Shown: positions 1 through 9,047 of the stretch, one piece after another
Layout of the letters: the number at the start of each line of letters is the position of its first letter
Numbering within the stretch: position 1 is the first letter of the stretch
Translations under genes and position numbers: made by a program
From: Flavobacterium branchiicola
GTDB lineage: Bacteria > Bacteroidota > Bacteroidia > Flavobacteriales > Flavobacteriaceae
Length of the DNA: 64,000 bases
Direction of reading: 5' to 3'
Assembly: GCF_018383905.1 (NCBI RefSeq)
Contig: NZ_JAGYWA010000010.1
Span: 1-64,000 of the forward strand
Notes under the pieces: generated by a model
Seen by the model: the letters and a program-made list of their open reading frames with translations, nothing else
Told to the model about the DNA's origin: nothing
Database searches by the model: none

Positions 1-144
1 AAATTACAAAACATAAAAGGCTTCGACTTCGCTCAGCCGCACATCTTACTCTTATATATTATATATGCATTCAAAAACAAACCCGACAGGTTTTGAAAAC
101 CTGTCGGGTTGGAAATGTGTTTTTACTGTTATATATAGAAAAGA
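1..144. repeat. Dispersed repeat fragment and CCCGACAGG hairpin at left edge
   Basis: Bases 19-38 carry a GGCTTCGACTTCGCTCAGCC element that recurs at 41993-42012. Bases 80-110 form an almost loop-free palindrome, AACCCGACAGG paired with CCTGTCGGGTT, lying 35 bases beyond the stop of the minus-strand permease gene. The same hairpin occurs at 11856, 29359 and 55936. It probably terminates the permease transcript, although the T-run is short. Confidence 0.6.
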
Positions 145-1380
145 CTAATCAAAACGAATAGCTTTCACTGGTGAGATTTTCGTTATGATATAAGATGGAA
201 TTAAAAGGACCAAAAAGCAAATTGTAATAGTCAATAAGTTCAACAAAACTACATATCCCCAATTTAGATATACCGGCGCCTGATTTACATAATAGTTTTC
301 GGGATTTAACTGCACTATTCCAAATTGTTGCTGAATTAATAAAATAGAAATGCCTATTAAATTCCCCCAGAACAATCCTCGCATAATAAGATAAAACGCA
401 TTGTACAAAAATATTTTTCGAACTGTCCAGTTATTAGCTCCTAATGATTTCAGAATTCCAATCATTTGTGTACGCTCCAAAATCAAAACCAATAATGCCA
501 CTACCATGTTAATAGTTGCAACTAAAATCATAACTGCAAGTATTACTATAATATTAAAATCAAAAAGCTGTAACCAGTCAAAAATGTAACTATACTTTTC
601 TATAATAGTTTTTGTGTCCAGGCTTGATGACGTTTGTTCGTAAATTTGATTACCTGTTGATTTTATAGTATTAAAATCTTTAACAAAAACTTCGAAAGCA
701 CCAATTTGATCCGGAGACCATTTATTAATTCTTTGAATATGCCTAATATCTCCAATTATAAATGTGGCATCAAAATCCTGAAATCCAGAATTAAAAATAC
801 CAGCAATTTTAAAACGTCGGATATTTGGCATTTTTCCTTGTTCTTCTTTTATGAAAAATGTATTAAAATTATCCCCAACTTTCAAATTAAGACGGTCGGC
901 AAGAAATCTTGAAATAATAACATCTTCATTTAATGCCTTTGAAAAATCAGGCAAGTTTCCTTCAACAAGATATTCTTTTATATTGCTCCAATTATAATCT
1001 GCTCCAACTCCTTTAAAAATAATTCCTTCAAAAGCATTTTCAGTTCTTATAATTCCAGCTTTACTTGCAATAGCCTGGATATGGCTAACTTCTGGAACTG
1101 ATTTGAAATTGGGATAAAAATCTTGTTTTTTAGATATAGGAACTAAGGTTACTTCGGAATTATTATTGTCAAAATTTGAAATTATGATCTGACCATTGAA
1201 AGCCGAGACTTTTTCACGGATTTTCTTTTGAAGTCCAATTCCTGTCGCTACTGAAACCAACATCATAATAATACCGATCGCAATTGCTGAAATAGCAATT
1301 TTTATTATAGGTGCCGAAATACTACTTTTATAATCTTTAGAAGTAATAAGTCTTTTGGCTATAAAATATTCTAAATTCAA
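145..1380 (-). CDS. FtsX/LolC-E family ABC transporter permease
   Basis: This 411-residue protein has the layout of an inner-membrane permease of the lipoprotein-releasing (LolC/E) or MacB-like FtsX class. There is one membrane segment near residues 22-46, a periplasmic domain to about 270, then three membrane segments to the C-terminus. The conserved coupling helix after the second segment reads ERTQMIGILKSLGANNW, and the C-terminus ISPVKAIRF is typical. The start is TTG: no in-frame ATG lies just upstream, and MNLEYFIAKR is the usual N-terminus of the family. The ATPase partner is not adjacent. By family knowledge it would pull lipoproteins from the inner membrane, but the substrate here is inferred. 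Confidence 0.85.
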   Translation of the reverse strand: MNLEYFIAKRLITSKDYKSSISAPIIKIAISAIAIGIIMMLVSVATGIGLQKKIREKVSAFNGQIIISNFDNNNSEVTLVPISKKQDFYPNFKSVPEVSHIQAIASKAGIIRTENAFEGIIFKGVGADYNWSNIKEYLVEGNLPDFSKALNEDVIISRFLADRLNLKVGDNFNTFFIKEEQGKMPNIRRFKIAGIFNSGFQDFDATFIIGDIRHIQRINKWSPDQIGAFEVFVKDFNTIKSTGNQIYEQTSSSLDTKTIIEKYSYIFDWLQLFDFNIIVILAVMILVATINMVVALLVLILERTQMIGILKSLGANNWTVRKIFLYNAFYLIMRGLFWGNLIGISILLIQQQFGIVQLNPENYYVNQAPVYLNWGYVVLLNLLTITICFLVLLIPSYIITKISPVKAIRFD

Positions 1381-1496
1381 TTTTTTTGATGTTATGTTGA
1401 TATTTCTATGATTCTATTTCTCTCGGTCAAAAATACATTTAAAAAAATCAAAATTAATTCTTCCCTTAGAAACATTACAAAATATTCCAGGTCTAC

Positions 1497-2000
1497 TTAT
1501 AATGGAAGTTTCTTTTTCATTTCTTCGACAATATTGTATGCCGCCGGACATATTGCGACATTTTTTAAAGTAAGATCTGCTATTTGATGAAACTTTTTAC
1601 GATCTGTATGTGGAAACTCTCTACAAGCCTTTGGGCGAACGTCATAAATCATGCAATAATTTTCGCTATCCAAAAAAGTACAAGGAACACTTTTTAAAAC
1701 ATAATCTTTATCTTCATCAATTCGAAGATATTGATCAATAAATTGCTGTGGCTTTTGCCTGAAGGACTTTGAGATTCTCTCAATATCAGCCAAAGTAAAT
1801 AATGGTCCGGTAGTTTTACAACAATTGGCACATTGCAGGCAATCTGTTTTTTTAAATTCGGCATCATGCAAATCCTGCATAATGTAATCTAAATTTTTAG
1901 GCTGTTTCTTTTTAAGCTTATCAAAATACTTTTTGTTTTCGATATGCTTATCTTTGGCTAACTTATTTAAGCTATTTAAAATTTGTTTCAAGTTTAACAT
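1497..2000 (-). CDS. YkgJ-type cysteine cluster protein
   Basis: A 167-residue cytoplasmic protein of the YkgJ/CxxCxxCC family, likely to bind a metal (Zn or an Fe-S cluster). The signature CLQCANCC lies near residues 55-62. Further cysteines follow in VPCTFL, YCMIYD, KACREFP and ICPAA, the last two matching the family's RPxxCRxFP core. The molecular function of the family is unknown. The gene is divergent from the methyltransferase gene 65 bases away. A TAATTTTG box at 2015-2022 on the minus strand could be its -7 element. Confidence 0.8.
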   Translation of the reverse strand: MLNLKQILNSLNKLAKDKHIENKKYFDKLKKKQPKNLDYIMQDLHDAEFKKTDCLQCANCCKTTGPLFTLADIERISKSFRQKPQQFIDQYLRIDEDKDYVLKSVPCTFLDSENYCMIYDVRPKACREFPHTDRKKFHQIADLTLKNVAICPAAYNIVEEMKKKLPL

Positions 2001-2065
2001 TTAAAGTTGACATGCAAAATTAAACAACTTTAGACTTGAAACCTCAAACTTTGAACTAAAATACA

Positions 2066-2773
2066 ATGAAAGATCTTTTTGGGAAAGCGATGTTCGATTT
2101 CCAAACCAATAATGCACCGGAAAATATCATTACTGAAACTTCAATATCTGAAGAAGATGAAATGAGTGTAGAATACTTATTTCGCTCTTATAATGAAATG
2201 CCTAAACTGGAACAAAAAGCATTGCAATTAACTTCTGGAAAAACTCTGGATGTAGGATGCGGAGCAGGAAGCCATACTCTTTCTCTGCAAAATGACCGCG
2301 ATATAGAAGTCATTTCAATTGATATCTCAGAAAAAGCAATAGAAACTTGTAAATTACGCGGTGTAAAAAACGCTAAAATTCAGAACATATTAGATTTTGA
2401 AGGTGAAAAATTTGACACCATTCTATTATTAATGAATGGCACGGGAATATTTGGCAAATTAGAAAACTGCAATACTTATTTATCGAAACTAAAATCACTC
2501 TTAAATCCTGGTGGTCAAATTTTAATAGATAGCTCCGATATTATTTATATGTTTGACGAAGATGAAGATGGCGGAAAATGGATTCCATCAACCAATGATT
2601 ATTATGGAGAACTAACTTTTACTATTTCTTATAAAGGAGAAAAAGAAGATACTTTTGACTGGCTTTATTTAGATTATAACACTCTTCAAAATGCCGCAAT
2701 CTCAAATGGTTTAAAATGCGAACTAATTTTGGAAGGAGATCATTATGATTATTTAGCAAAACTTTCAATTTAA
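2066..2773 (+). CDS. Class I SAM-dependent methyltransferase
   Basis: A 235-residue Rossmann-fold methyltransferase. Motif I, LDVGCGAGSHTLSL, is at residues 61-74, followed by VISIDIS (motif II acidic end) and the NPGGQILIDSSD region after strand 5. There is no signal peptide, so it is cytoplasmic. The methyl acceptor cannot be told from the sequence. It is followed after 18 bases by a DinB/YfiT-type gene on the same strand, so the two are probably co-transcribed. It is not one of the well-known rRNA or quinone methyltransferases that I can recognise. Confidence 0.82.
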   Translation: MKDLFGKAMFDFQTNNAPENIITETSISEEDEMSVEYLFRSYNEMPKLEQKALQLTSGKTLDVGCGAGSHTLSLQNDRDIEVISIDISEKAIETCKLRGVKNAKIQNILDFEGEKFDTILLLMNGTGIFGKLENCNTYLSKLKSLLNPGGQILIDSSDIIYMFDEDEDGGKWIPSTNDYYGELTFTISYKGEKEDTFDWLYLDYNTLQNAAISNGLKCELILEGDHYDYLAKLSI

Positions 2774-2791
2774 CATTAAAATATACATGCA

Positions 2792-3337
2792 ATGAAAGAA
2801 TTTGATTTAGAAAAACTAAAGTATCCAATAGGAAAATTTGAAGCACCTGAAGAATTTACTTCTCAATATATTTCAAATAAAATTGAAGAAATAGCAACTT
2901 TTCCTAAAAGACTAAAAAATGAAACCTTTCATTTGAGCAATAAACAACTAGACACGCCATATCGTCCTGACGGATGGACTGTTCGACAAGTAATTCACCA
3001 TTGTGCTGAAAGTCATATGAATTGTTTTATCAGAATTAAATGGGCTTTGACAGAAAACAATCCCGTTATTAAAGCGTACGACGAAACTCTTTGGTCTGAA
3101 CTGTATGATAATTTACATATGCCAATTGAACCAACATTCTCCTTATTAGACGGACTTCATTTTAGAATAAGTTATATTCTTAAAAGTTTATCCAAAGCTG
3201 ATCTAGAAAAATCTTTCATTCATCCTGAAAATAATTCAGAAATAAATATAAAACGAATGATTGGAATGTACGCCTGGCATGGAAATCACCACCTCGCACA
3301 CATCATAAATCTAAAAAAATATAAAAATTGGCAATAA
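2792..3337 (+). CDS. DinB/YfiT-family putative metal-dependent hydrolase or thiol transferase
   Basis: A 181-residue four-helix-bundle protein of the DinB superfamily, YfiT/BstA type. The metal-binding histidine triad is visible: VIHHCAESH (His69/70) and the C-terminal WHGNHHLAH (His163, His167 and nearby). The motif DGWTVRQVIHH is characteristic. Relatives include bacillithiol transferases and metal-dependent hydrolases. Bacillithiol is made by many Flavobacteria, so a detoxifying thiol transferase is plausible but inferred. It ends 15 bases before a strong bidirectional terminator. Confidence 0.82.
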   Translation: MKEFDLEKLKYPIGKFEAPEEFTSQYISNKIEEIATFPKRLKNETFHLSNKQLDTPYRPDGWTVRQVIHHCAESHMNCFIRIKWALTENNPVIKAYDETLWSELYDNLHMPIEPTFSLLDGLHFRISYILKSLSKADLEKSFIHPENNSEINIKRMIGMYAWHGNHHLAHIINLKKYKNWQ

Positions 3338-3351
3338 ACGATTTATTGCAA

Positions 3352-3387
3352 AACAAAAAATCTCTTCTAATGAAGAGATTTTTTGTT
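3352..3387. terminator. Bidirectional intrinsic terminator
   Basis: A 16-bp perfect stem (AACAAAAAATCTCTTC and its complement) closes on a TAAT loop, with A6 on the left and T6 on the right. It sits between convergent genes ending at 3337 (plus) and 3389 (minus), so it can stop transcripts from both directions. Confidence 0.9.
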
Positions 3388-3388
3388 T

Positions 3389-4021
3389 TTATGGAATATT
3401 TAAATATTTATGTGTCTGAAGTGAAACACGCCACTTTGGATTATTCATTACATAATCCACAATCAACGGTGTCATTTCTTCTTTTTTACTCCATTCCGGC
3501 TGCAGAAACAAAATAGCTTTATCATTTACAAGCTCAGCCTGCTCTTCTGCAAAAATAAAATCGTGTTTATTATGAATAATTACTTTTAATTCGTGTGCAT
3601 TATCATACACTGTTTGCGTTGGTAATTTATTTTTTTTAGGCGAAAGACAAATCCAATCCCAAGTTCCACTTAATGGATATGCTCCGGAAGTTTCTATGTG
3701 AACTTTTAAATTTGCATCTTTCAATTTTTGAGTTAACAAAGTCATATCCCATGACAATGGTTCCCCTCCAGTAACTACAACTGTATCGGCATAAGTTGAA
3801 GCATTTTTTACAATTAAATCAATACTTGTTGGCGGATGCAACTCTGCATTCCAACTTTCTTTAACATCACACCAGTGACAGCCAACATCACATCCTCCAA
3901 TTCTAATAAAGTAGGCCGCAGTTCCTGTATGAAAGCCTTCTCCCTGAATAGTATAAAATTCTTCCATCAAAGGCAACATAGCTCCTTTATTAACTTCTAA
4001 TTGTATTTCTTTTGATAACAT
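3389..4021 (-). CDS. queE: 7-carboxy-7-deazaguanine synthase (QueE)
   Basis: A 210-residue radical SAM enzyme that contracts 6-carboxytetrahydropterin to 7-carboxy-7-deazaguanine, the third step of queuosine/preQ0 synthesis. The cluster motif CDVGCHWC gives Cys44, Cys48 and Cys51 in the CxxxCxxC spacing. EEFYTIQGEGFHTG at the N-terminus is the QueE signature, and VVTGGEPL is the SAM-binding GGE motif. The length is normal for the family. No other 7-deazaguanine biosynthesis gene lies next to it, but queA is at 29413-30462. It is separated from the upstream TPR gene by a terminator. Confidence 0.93.
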   Translation of the reverse strand: MLSKEIQLEVNKGAMLPLMEEFYTIQGEGFHTGTAAYFIRIGGCDVGCHWCDVKESWNAELHPPTSIDLIVKNASTYADTVVVTGGEPLSWDMTLLTQKLKDANLKVHIETSGAYPLSGTWDWICLSPKKNKLPTQTVYDNAHELKVIIHNKHDFIFAEEQAELVNDKAILFLQPEWSKKEEMTPLIVDYVMNNPKWRVSLQTHKYLNIP

Positions 4022-4065
4022 TACTTCATTTTAAAGTGCAAAGATAATCATTTAAATATGGAATA

Positions 4066-4094
4066 AAAAAAACCGATAGCTTTGAACTATCGGT
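4066..4094 (-). terminator. Terminator of the exbB-tonB-TPR operon
   Basis: The stem ACCGATAG/CTATCGGT (4072-4079 with 4087-4094) has a 7-base loop. On the minus strand it is followed by a run of seven T (A residues at 4065-4071 on the plus strand). It lies 26 bases beyond the stop of the TPR gene and before queE. Confidence 0.85.
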
Positions 4095-4119
4095 CTTTAT
4101 ATTTAATAATAGAAATTTA

Positions 4120-5787
4120 TTATTTTAAAGCTTTTACAGATTGAGTTGCATAAGCATTAGTTGGATCTAAAACTAAAGATTTGTTGAAATATTCAACTGC
4201 TTTAGCTTTATCTGTATTAGCATAAGCAGCACCAATACTATTATAAGCTTCAACTACTTTTTTAACTGTTGCAGGTTTTGCCAATTCTTCTGCACCTTTA
4301 GCAGTAGTTTTTGCAATATACTCTTCGTAGTTTTTAATAATTAAATCATCTTTCTCTAACAAGTTGTTTATTCTTCCTTTGTATAAGTAAGCCTCATCGT
4401 AAGTTGGAGAAGCAACAAGAACTCTGTCAAAAGCCGCATCTGCTTTAGTTAAACCAGCAGCATCAATAGCCTCTTTTGCTTTATTTGCATTTGCATAATA
4501 TAAAGAGATTCCATAATACACATTATCGTTCAAATAATTTTTTGATTCAGAATTAGTTGCACTTAACTCATAAATTGCAGCTGCTTGGTTATATTGTTTT
4601 TTAGTAAACAATTCTTTTCCGAAATCACCAAGATCTTCAACTGCTAAAGGTTCCATTGCAATAGCTTTTTTGATATCTGTTAATCCAGCTTCAAAAGCTG
4701 CAGGCTCAACAGCACCATCTGCACCAGTTCCTTTTTTAATTTTAGCAAATCCTAAATATAAATAATCCTTTGCAATTACTTTGTTACTTGGAACTTTAAC
4801 GTAATCCTCTAATGATTTTAAAGCCACATCAATGTTTCCGTTTTCGTAAGCAGAATATCCTAAATATCTGTAAATTCTAGGATTCACTTTATCCTCTGCA
4901 ATCATTTTATTAGCAACAGATTCTAAGTTCTTGTAATCTTTAACTAAGATCAAGAAATCTGCATGACGCATTTTTGAATCTAAAGAGTAATCTGTTAAAC
5001 TTAAGTATTTCTCGTAGTTAGTAATTGCATTTTGCATGTTTACTTTAGAAGTAGAAGGTTTGTTTCTACCCCATTTGTAATATGTTTCAGCTAATTCTCT
5101 GTAAACAGGACCATAATTTGGATTGATTGCAATTACTTCGTTGAATGCTTTAATAGCTTCATCATAAGATTTAGCTCCTTTCAATAAAACTCCTAATTGC
5201 ATTTTAGCTCTTAAAAGTGTTGGATCTGCAGTAAATGCATCACGGTAAGCTTTGTAGGCTTCATTTTGGTTGTTTGCTCCATAATAAGCATCTCCAATTG
5301 TCAAAAGAGCCGTTGCATTTTGTGGCTCGATTAATAAAGCACGTTTTAAACTTGTAACTGCACTTGTATAATCAGGATTAACTGAGTTCATATATGCTTT
5401 TCCGATGTAAATATATTCATCTACATCTTTACGCTTCATGTCTTTAGTTGCTAAACCAAAGTTTGCCTGAGCAGCAGCAGCATTTTTATTATCTAAATCT
5501 ATCTGACCTAATCCAATATAATTCAAGTTTTTCTTATCTGACGCTTCAATACCATTCAAATAATAAATTTTAGCAGAATCTACCACGCTTTGATTTAGAT
5601 AGATATTCCCTAATACAAAATTAGCTTCTCCATCAGAAGGTTTCGCTTTGATGATTGATTTAAGCAAAGATTTTGCTTTTTGAAATTGTTCAGCATCAAT
5701 AGCCTTTCTAGCTTCTTTGATATCTTGCGCTTTTACTACACCAGTTGTAGCAACTAAGGCAAGACTAAAAATTTTAAATTTATTCAT
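4120..5787 (-). CDS. Secreted/periplasmic tetratricopeptide repeat protein
   Basis: A 555-residue protein with an N-terminal signal peptide (MNKFKIFSLALVATTGVVKAQ, cleavage expected after Ala20). Tandem TPR units fill the rest, including NFVLGNIYLNQ, ATALLTIGDAYYGANN, ELAETYYKWGR and a C-terminal VEYFNKSLVLDPTNAYA. No enzymatic domain is visible. It is the last gene of the TonB operon, 16 bases after the PstS-like gene, so an envelope scaffold role linked to the TonB system is an inference from context. The order exbB-exbD-exbD-tonB-pstS-like-TPR is, from general knowledge, recurrent in Flavobacteriia. Confidence 0.85.
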   Translation of the reverse strand: MNKFKIFSLALVATTGVVKAQDIKEARKAIDAEQFQKAKSLLKSIIKAKPSDGEANFVLGNIYLNQSVVDSAKIYYLNGIEASDKKNLNYIGLGQIDLDNKNAAAAQANFGLATKDMKRKDVDEYIYIGKAYMNSVNPDYTSAVTSLKRALLIEPQNATALLTIGDAYYGANNQNEAYKAYRDAFTADPTLLRAKMQLGVLLKGAKSYDEAIKAFNEVIAINPNYGPVYRELAETYYKWGRNKPSTSKVNMQNAITNYEKYLSLTDYSLDSKMRHADFLILVKDYKNLESVANKMIAEDKVNPRIYRYLGYSAYENGNIDVALKSLEDYVKVPSNKVIAKDYLYLGFAKIKKGTGADGAVEPAAFEAGLTDIKKAIAMEPLAVEDLGDFGKELFTKKQYNQAAAIYELSATNSESKNYLNDNVYYGISLYYANANKAKEAIDAAGLTKADAAFDRVLVASPTYDEAYLYKGRINNLLEKDDLIIKNYEEYIAKTTAKGAEELAKPATVKKVVEAYNSIGAAYANTDKAKAVEYFNKSLVLDPTNAYATQSVKALK

Positions 5788-5803
5788 CTTAATTGTAATT
5801 AAT

Positions 5804-6721
5804 TTATTCTTTATCGTTTATAATTTGACTTCTAATTTGAAGTTTTCTACCTGGTGTTTTTACCGGCATCAAACTAGATTTTAATATTATTCTTTGACCA
5901 ATATCCCCTGCAACAAATGAAGAAAACCCCATTCCTAATCCCGAATAACCCTGGCAATTTATAATAAACAAATGACGTGCCAAAGGATACTTTTCTTCTG
6001 CAATGTCATTTTGGCTCGGGTAATAATATTGATTATCCTTTAAACCTTTTACTCCTAAAATAGTGATTTTTTTTGTAAAATCAATCATGTTTGGCGATGG
6101 TTGTGATAACCAGTTAACCCCAACTACACCAATCATTCCATCGTTTTCAGAAACAAACTTAATTACCTCGTCATTAGTTTTAAAAGAAAAAACTCCAGTA
6201 GCAGGAATATCTTTCACTTTTGCCAATTCTTTCATGTAACGAACTGTACTTGAATTTGGATTATCAAAAACAAGCCCTTTTATTCCGGTGTCTTTCTTTC
6301 CTTGCATAAAATCAAGTACAGATTTCAACGCAATTAATGTATCATTATTGCTTTTGTTCGAAATTAAAGCGATCGCATCGATAGCAAACGGCGTAACCCT
6401 AGGTTTAATTTTACTTTTTTCAAATCTCGACAGTTCTTCTGTAGTAAGATTACGGGCAGTAACAGCGACTTTAGCCTTTTGATTCAGCAAATCATTTATA
6501 ACCTCTACTTCAGATTTTGGTTTCACTGTAATCTTAGCATCATAGTAGGTTCCTTCGAAAACAGCCACCTGATCATCAATAATTGGCTTTACTGTTTCAT
6601 CAACCGTTATATCAATTGATCCCTTTAAAATTGTTTCTTTATCATTCTTGCTTTTTTGGTTACACATGGCAAACAAAAAGACAAGAAGAACTATTCCAAC
6701 AATTTTACTATACTTTAACAT
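5804..6721 (-). CDS. PstS-like substrate-binding lipoprotein
   Basis: A 305-residue lipoprotein: the signal peptide ends in FLFAMC, with Cys20 as the lipid-attachment residue. The body resembles the PBP-like phosphate-binding fold, with GSIDITVDETVKPIIDD at the start, a KAKVAVTARNLTTEE segment, and PFAIDAIALISN, which resembles the hinge strand of PstS. No pstC/A/B genes lie nearby; the gene sits inside the TonB operon between a small membrane protein (3 bases away) and the TPR gene. A classical ABC phosphate role is therefore uncertain. It may be a periplasmic partner or sensor for TonB-driven uptake. Confidence 0.75.
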   Translation of the reverse strand: MLKYSKIVGIVLLVFLFAMCNQKSKNDKETILKGSIDITVDETVKPIIDDQVAVFEGTYYDAKITVKPKSEVEVINDLLNQKAKVAVTARNLTTEELSRFEKSKIKPRVTPFAIDAIALISNKSNNDTLIALKSVLDFMQGKKDTGIKGLVFDNPNSSTVRYMKELAKVKDIPATGVFSFKTNDEVIKFVSENDGMIGVVGVNWLSQPSPNMIDFTKKITILGVKGLKDNQYYYPSQNDIAEEKYPLARHLFIINCQGYSGLGMGFSSFVAGDIGQRIILKSSLMPVKTPGRKLQIRSQIINDKE

Positions 6722-6724
6722 AAC

Positions 6725-6955
6725 TTACTCTGTATTTGAATTAATTAATCTGAGAAAACGTATTCCTGAATAAACAATCAATAGTCCTCCAAAAGCGTAT
6801 CTGTATTTAGGTTCCATGTTTAAAGGTAATTTTTCCCAAAACATAATCATTAAACCCAGCACAAGATATATTAAAAAAAAGAGTATTCCTAAAACAAGAA
6901 GAAATCGCTCTTTGAGCGATTTCTTCAGAATATTATTAAGCATATCTTTTAACAT
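6725..6955 (-). CDS. Small two-helix membrane protein in the TonB operon
   Basis: A 76-residue protein with a positively charged N-terminus (LKKSLKERF) and two hydrophobic segments, near residues 18-40 and 52-68. I do not recognise a family. Its start codon overlaps the tonB stop by one base (TAATG arrangement), and the next gene follows after 3 bases. It is therefore translated with the operon and is very likely real despite its size. It could help assemble the TonB/ExbBD complex, but that is a guess from position. Confidence 0.75.
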   Translation of the reverse strand: MLKDMLNNILKKSLKERFLLVLGILFFLIYLVLGLMIMFWEKLPLNMEPKYRYAFGGLLIVYSGIRFLRLINSNTE

Positions 6956-7755
6956 TAGTCTGCAGATTGAATAGTAATAGGAAGAGAGTATAATACCCTA
7001 ACTTTTTTACCATTTTGCTCACCAGGAGTCCATTTTGGACATTTTTTAAGAACACGAATTGCTTCTGCTCCTGTACCGTAACCGATATCCCTTAGAACTT
7101 TAATGTCGGTTAATGAACCGTCTTTCTCAACTACAAACGTAACATAAACTTTACCTTTTAGACCTTCTTCTTCCGGAGTTTTGTAATTGTTTCCTACGAA
7201 TTTGTAGAATTTCTCAATTCCTCCAGGGAAATCTGGTTTTACTTCGATACCAGCTGTGTTATACACTTGGTTATCTTCTTCAACTACTGCAGCAGTACCA
7301 GTACCAACCGGCTCATCAACAGTTAAAACTGCATCTGGATCTCCTTTGATAGTTTCAGAACCAACTTTTTTATCTTTAAGTTCCTCAATTTTCGGAGGAT
7401 CTTCAGTCACCTCATTTGCTTTAGCAACAACCGGCTTAACAAACTTCACCTGATCCACTTTTGGTGGTGGCGGTGGTGGTGGCGGTTCATTTGGTTTTAC
7501 CTCTTCTTTTTTCTTAGGAGGTAATTTTACTGTAGCGATCTTAATATCATTATTCACGTCGTCTTCACCAGAATCCGGTAAATAGCTTGCAATAAGAGGA
7601 GCTGCTACAGCAAAGCTAAAAATAATCGAACCTATGATAAGTGCTCTTACCGTCGTTTTATTATTCGATTTTCTTAACTCATATGCACCATATATCTTAT
7701 TACGTCCTTCGAATACGATATCAAGCCACTGATTTTTTATAATATCTAATTTCAT
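6955..7755 (-). CDS. tonB: TonB energy-transducing protein
   Basis: A 266-residue inner-membrane-anchored protein that transmits the proton-motive force to outer-membrane receptors. The cytoplasmic N-terminus contains FEGRNKIYGAYELRK, the form usual in Bacteroidota TonB, then a membrane helix near residues 38-58. A proline-rich linker follows (eight consecutive prolines near residues 91-98, then Lys/Pro-rich sequence). The C-terminal domain from about 175 carries YVTFVVEKDGSLTDIKVLRDIGYG and the end LYSLPITIQ. It is preceded by exbD (36 bases) in the same operon. Confidence 0.93.
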   Translation of the reverse strand: MKLDIIKNQWLDIVFEGRNKIYGAYELRKSNNKTTVRALIIGSIIFSFAVAAPLIASYLPDSGEDDVNNDIKIATVKLPPKKKEEVKPNEPPPPPPPPKVDQVKFVKPVVAKANEVTEDPPKIEELKDKKVGSETIKGDPDAVLTVDEPVGTGTAAVVEEDNQVYNTAGIEVKPDFPGGIEKFYKFVGNNYKTPEEEGLKGKVYVTFVVEKDGSLTDIKVLRDIGYGTGAEAIRVLKKCPKWTPGEQNGKKVRVLYSLPITIQSAD

Positions 7756-7791
7756 TTTTCTTGATTATTAGGATTTTCAAACAAGATAAAC

Positions 7792-8346
7792 TTATTGTTT
7801 ATCTATCAATTTTGTTTCCTCTGGCGTAAACTCAGGAACTATAGCATAAGTATCCACTCCCGTAATAGCCATTTCATCTAACATATCCACCAAATTACGG
7901 TAATTTGATTTTTTAGTAGGCTTAATAATAACTATTATTCCATTCTTAGGTTTTCCTAAAGCAGTAGAATAAGCTAACACTTCTTTCTTTTGCTTTAATA
8001 ATTCTCTACGAATACCATCTTTACCATATGCGATATCTTTAGGCCCAACTTTTGGAGAAGCCAATAATCCCATATAATAAACCATCTTATTGTTTTCACC
8101 CATCATTACAGTCATAGTACGATTCTCATCTACTTTAACAGGAGGGGTCTTATCATCCGGATCTTTATCTGGCAATGATAAATCCATCGCTTTTGGTTTT
8201 GACAACGATGTGGTTAACATAAAGAACGTGATCAACAAGAATGCCAAATCCACCATTGCCGTTAAATCGACTTTTGAATTTTGCTTTTTACTTCTTACTT
8301 TGCCACCTTTTCCGCCACCACCGTCGCCGGTATTTAATTCAGCCAT
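7792..8346 (-). CDS. exbD: ExbD/TolR biopolymer transport protein (second copy)
   Basis: A 184-residue ExbD-family protein with a glycine/lysine-rich cytoplasmic start, one membrane helix near residues 29-46 (VDLTAMVDLAFLLITFFMLT) and a periplasmic domain. The aspartate in TAMVDLAFLL is the conserved proton-path residue. It forms the proton channel with ExbB and drives TonB. Two consecutive exbD genes after one exbB is a common Bacteroidota arrangement. It starts 19 bases after the upstream exbD stop. Confidence 0.92.
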   Translation of the reverse strand: MAELNTGDGGGGKGGKVRSKKQNSKVDLTAMVDLAFLLITFFMLTTSLSKPKAMDLSLPDKDPDDKTPPVKVDENRTMTVMMGENNKMVYYMGLLASPKVGPKDIAYGKDGIRRELLKQKKEVLAYSTALGKPKNGIIVIIKPTKKSNYRNLVDMLDEMAITGVDTYAIVPEFTPEETKLIDKQ

Positions 8347-8365
8347 TTTAGTGTATCTTTTTTAA

Positions 8366-8992
8366 TTAAAAGTCTTTTCCTCTCGTACCTGTAACTAAGT
8401 TAAAGGAATTGATTTTCTGATCTTGTAAAATATCCATAATCTTTTTGATTTGTGGATACTGCTCTTTAGCATCACCTTTGATTGCAATCTCCAATTCTTT
8501 ATCCTCAAGATCAATTGTAGCTCTTCTTGAAACCAAAAGCCACTCTTTTAATTGATTATCCAAAGAATCGATTGGAATACCAGGCTGATTTGCTTTAGTT
8601 CTGTCAGCTGCTTTCATATCAATGATTTGCTTTAAACTTGCTACTGGAACACCGAAGTCATCCATTAACGCAAATTTAGTTTTATCATCTTCTGAAAAAT
8701 TCACACCGAATTTTGCTCCCATACCTTCAAGAGTTCTTTTACGAATCTCTCTACCTTTGATATCGAAAAACACTTTGCTTTTCCCGTCTTCCCCTTTACC
8801 TATTGTAATAATAGCTAAATTAGAATCTGGTAATTTATGTTCTACAGTAGAGGCAGGCATATCTACAGGAAGCGCTTCAGGCACTTTAGCAGTAGCAGTC
8901 AAGATAAAGAACGTAAGCAAAAGGAACGCAACATCACACATGGCAGTCATATCTGTCGATGTCGACTTCTTTTTCATTTTAATTTTAGCCAT
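8366..8992 (-). CDS. exbD: ExbD/TolR biopolymer transport protein (first copy)
   Basis: A 208-residue ExbD-family protein. It has a short Lys-rich N-terminus and one membrane helix with the conserved Asp in TAMCDVAFLLLTFF (near residues 15-35). The periplasmic domain is longer than in the neighbouring paralogue and ends in ITKIMDILQDQKINSFNLVTG-like sequence typical of ExbD. It lies between exbB (55 bases upstream) and the second exbD. The pair may form hetero-oligomers in the ExbB channel, which is inferred. Confidence 0.92.
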   Translation of the reverse strand: MAKIKMKKKSTSTDMTAMCDVAFLLLTFFILTATAKVPEALPVDMPASTVEHKLPDSNLAIITIGKGEDGKSKVFFDIKGREIRKRTLEGMGAKFGVNFSEDDKTKFALMDDFGVPVASLKQIIDMKAADRTKANQPGIPIDSLDNQLKEWLLVSRRATIDLEDKELEIAIKGDAKEQYPQIKKIMDILQDQKINSFNLVTGTRGKDF

Positions 8993-9047
8993 TATCTTTT
9001 ATTTTATTTTGATATAATTAATAGTAATTATTAATATCAAAAATTAA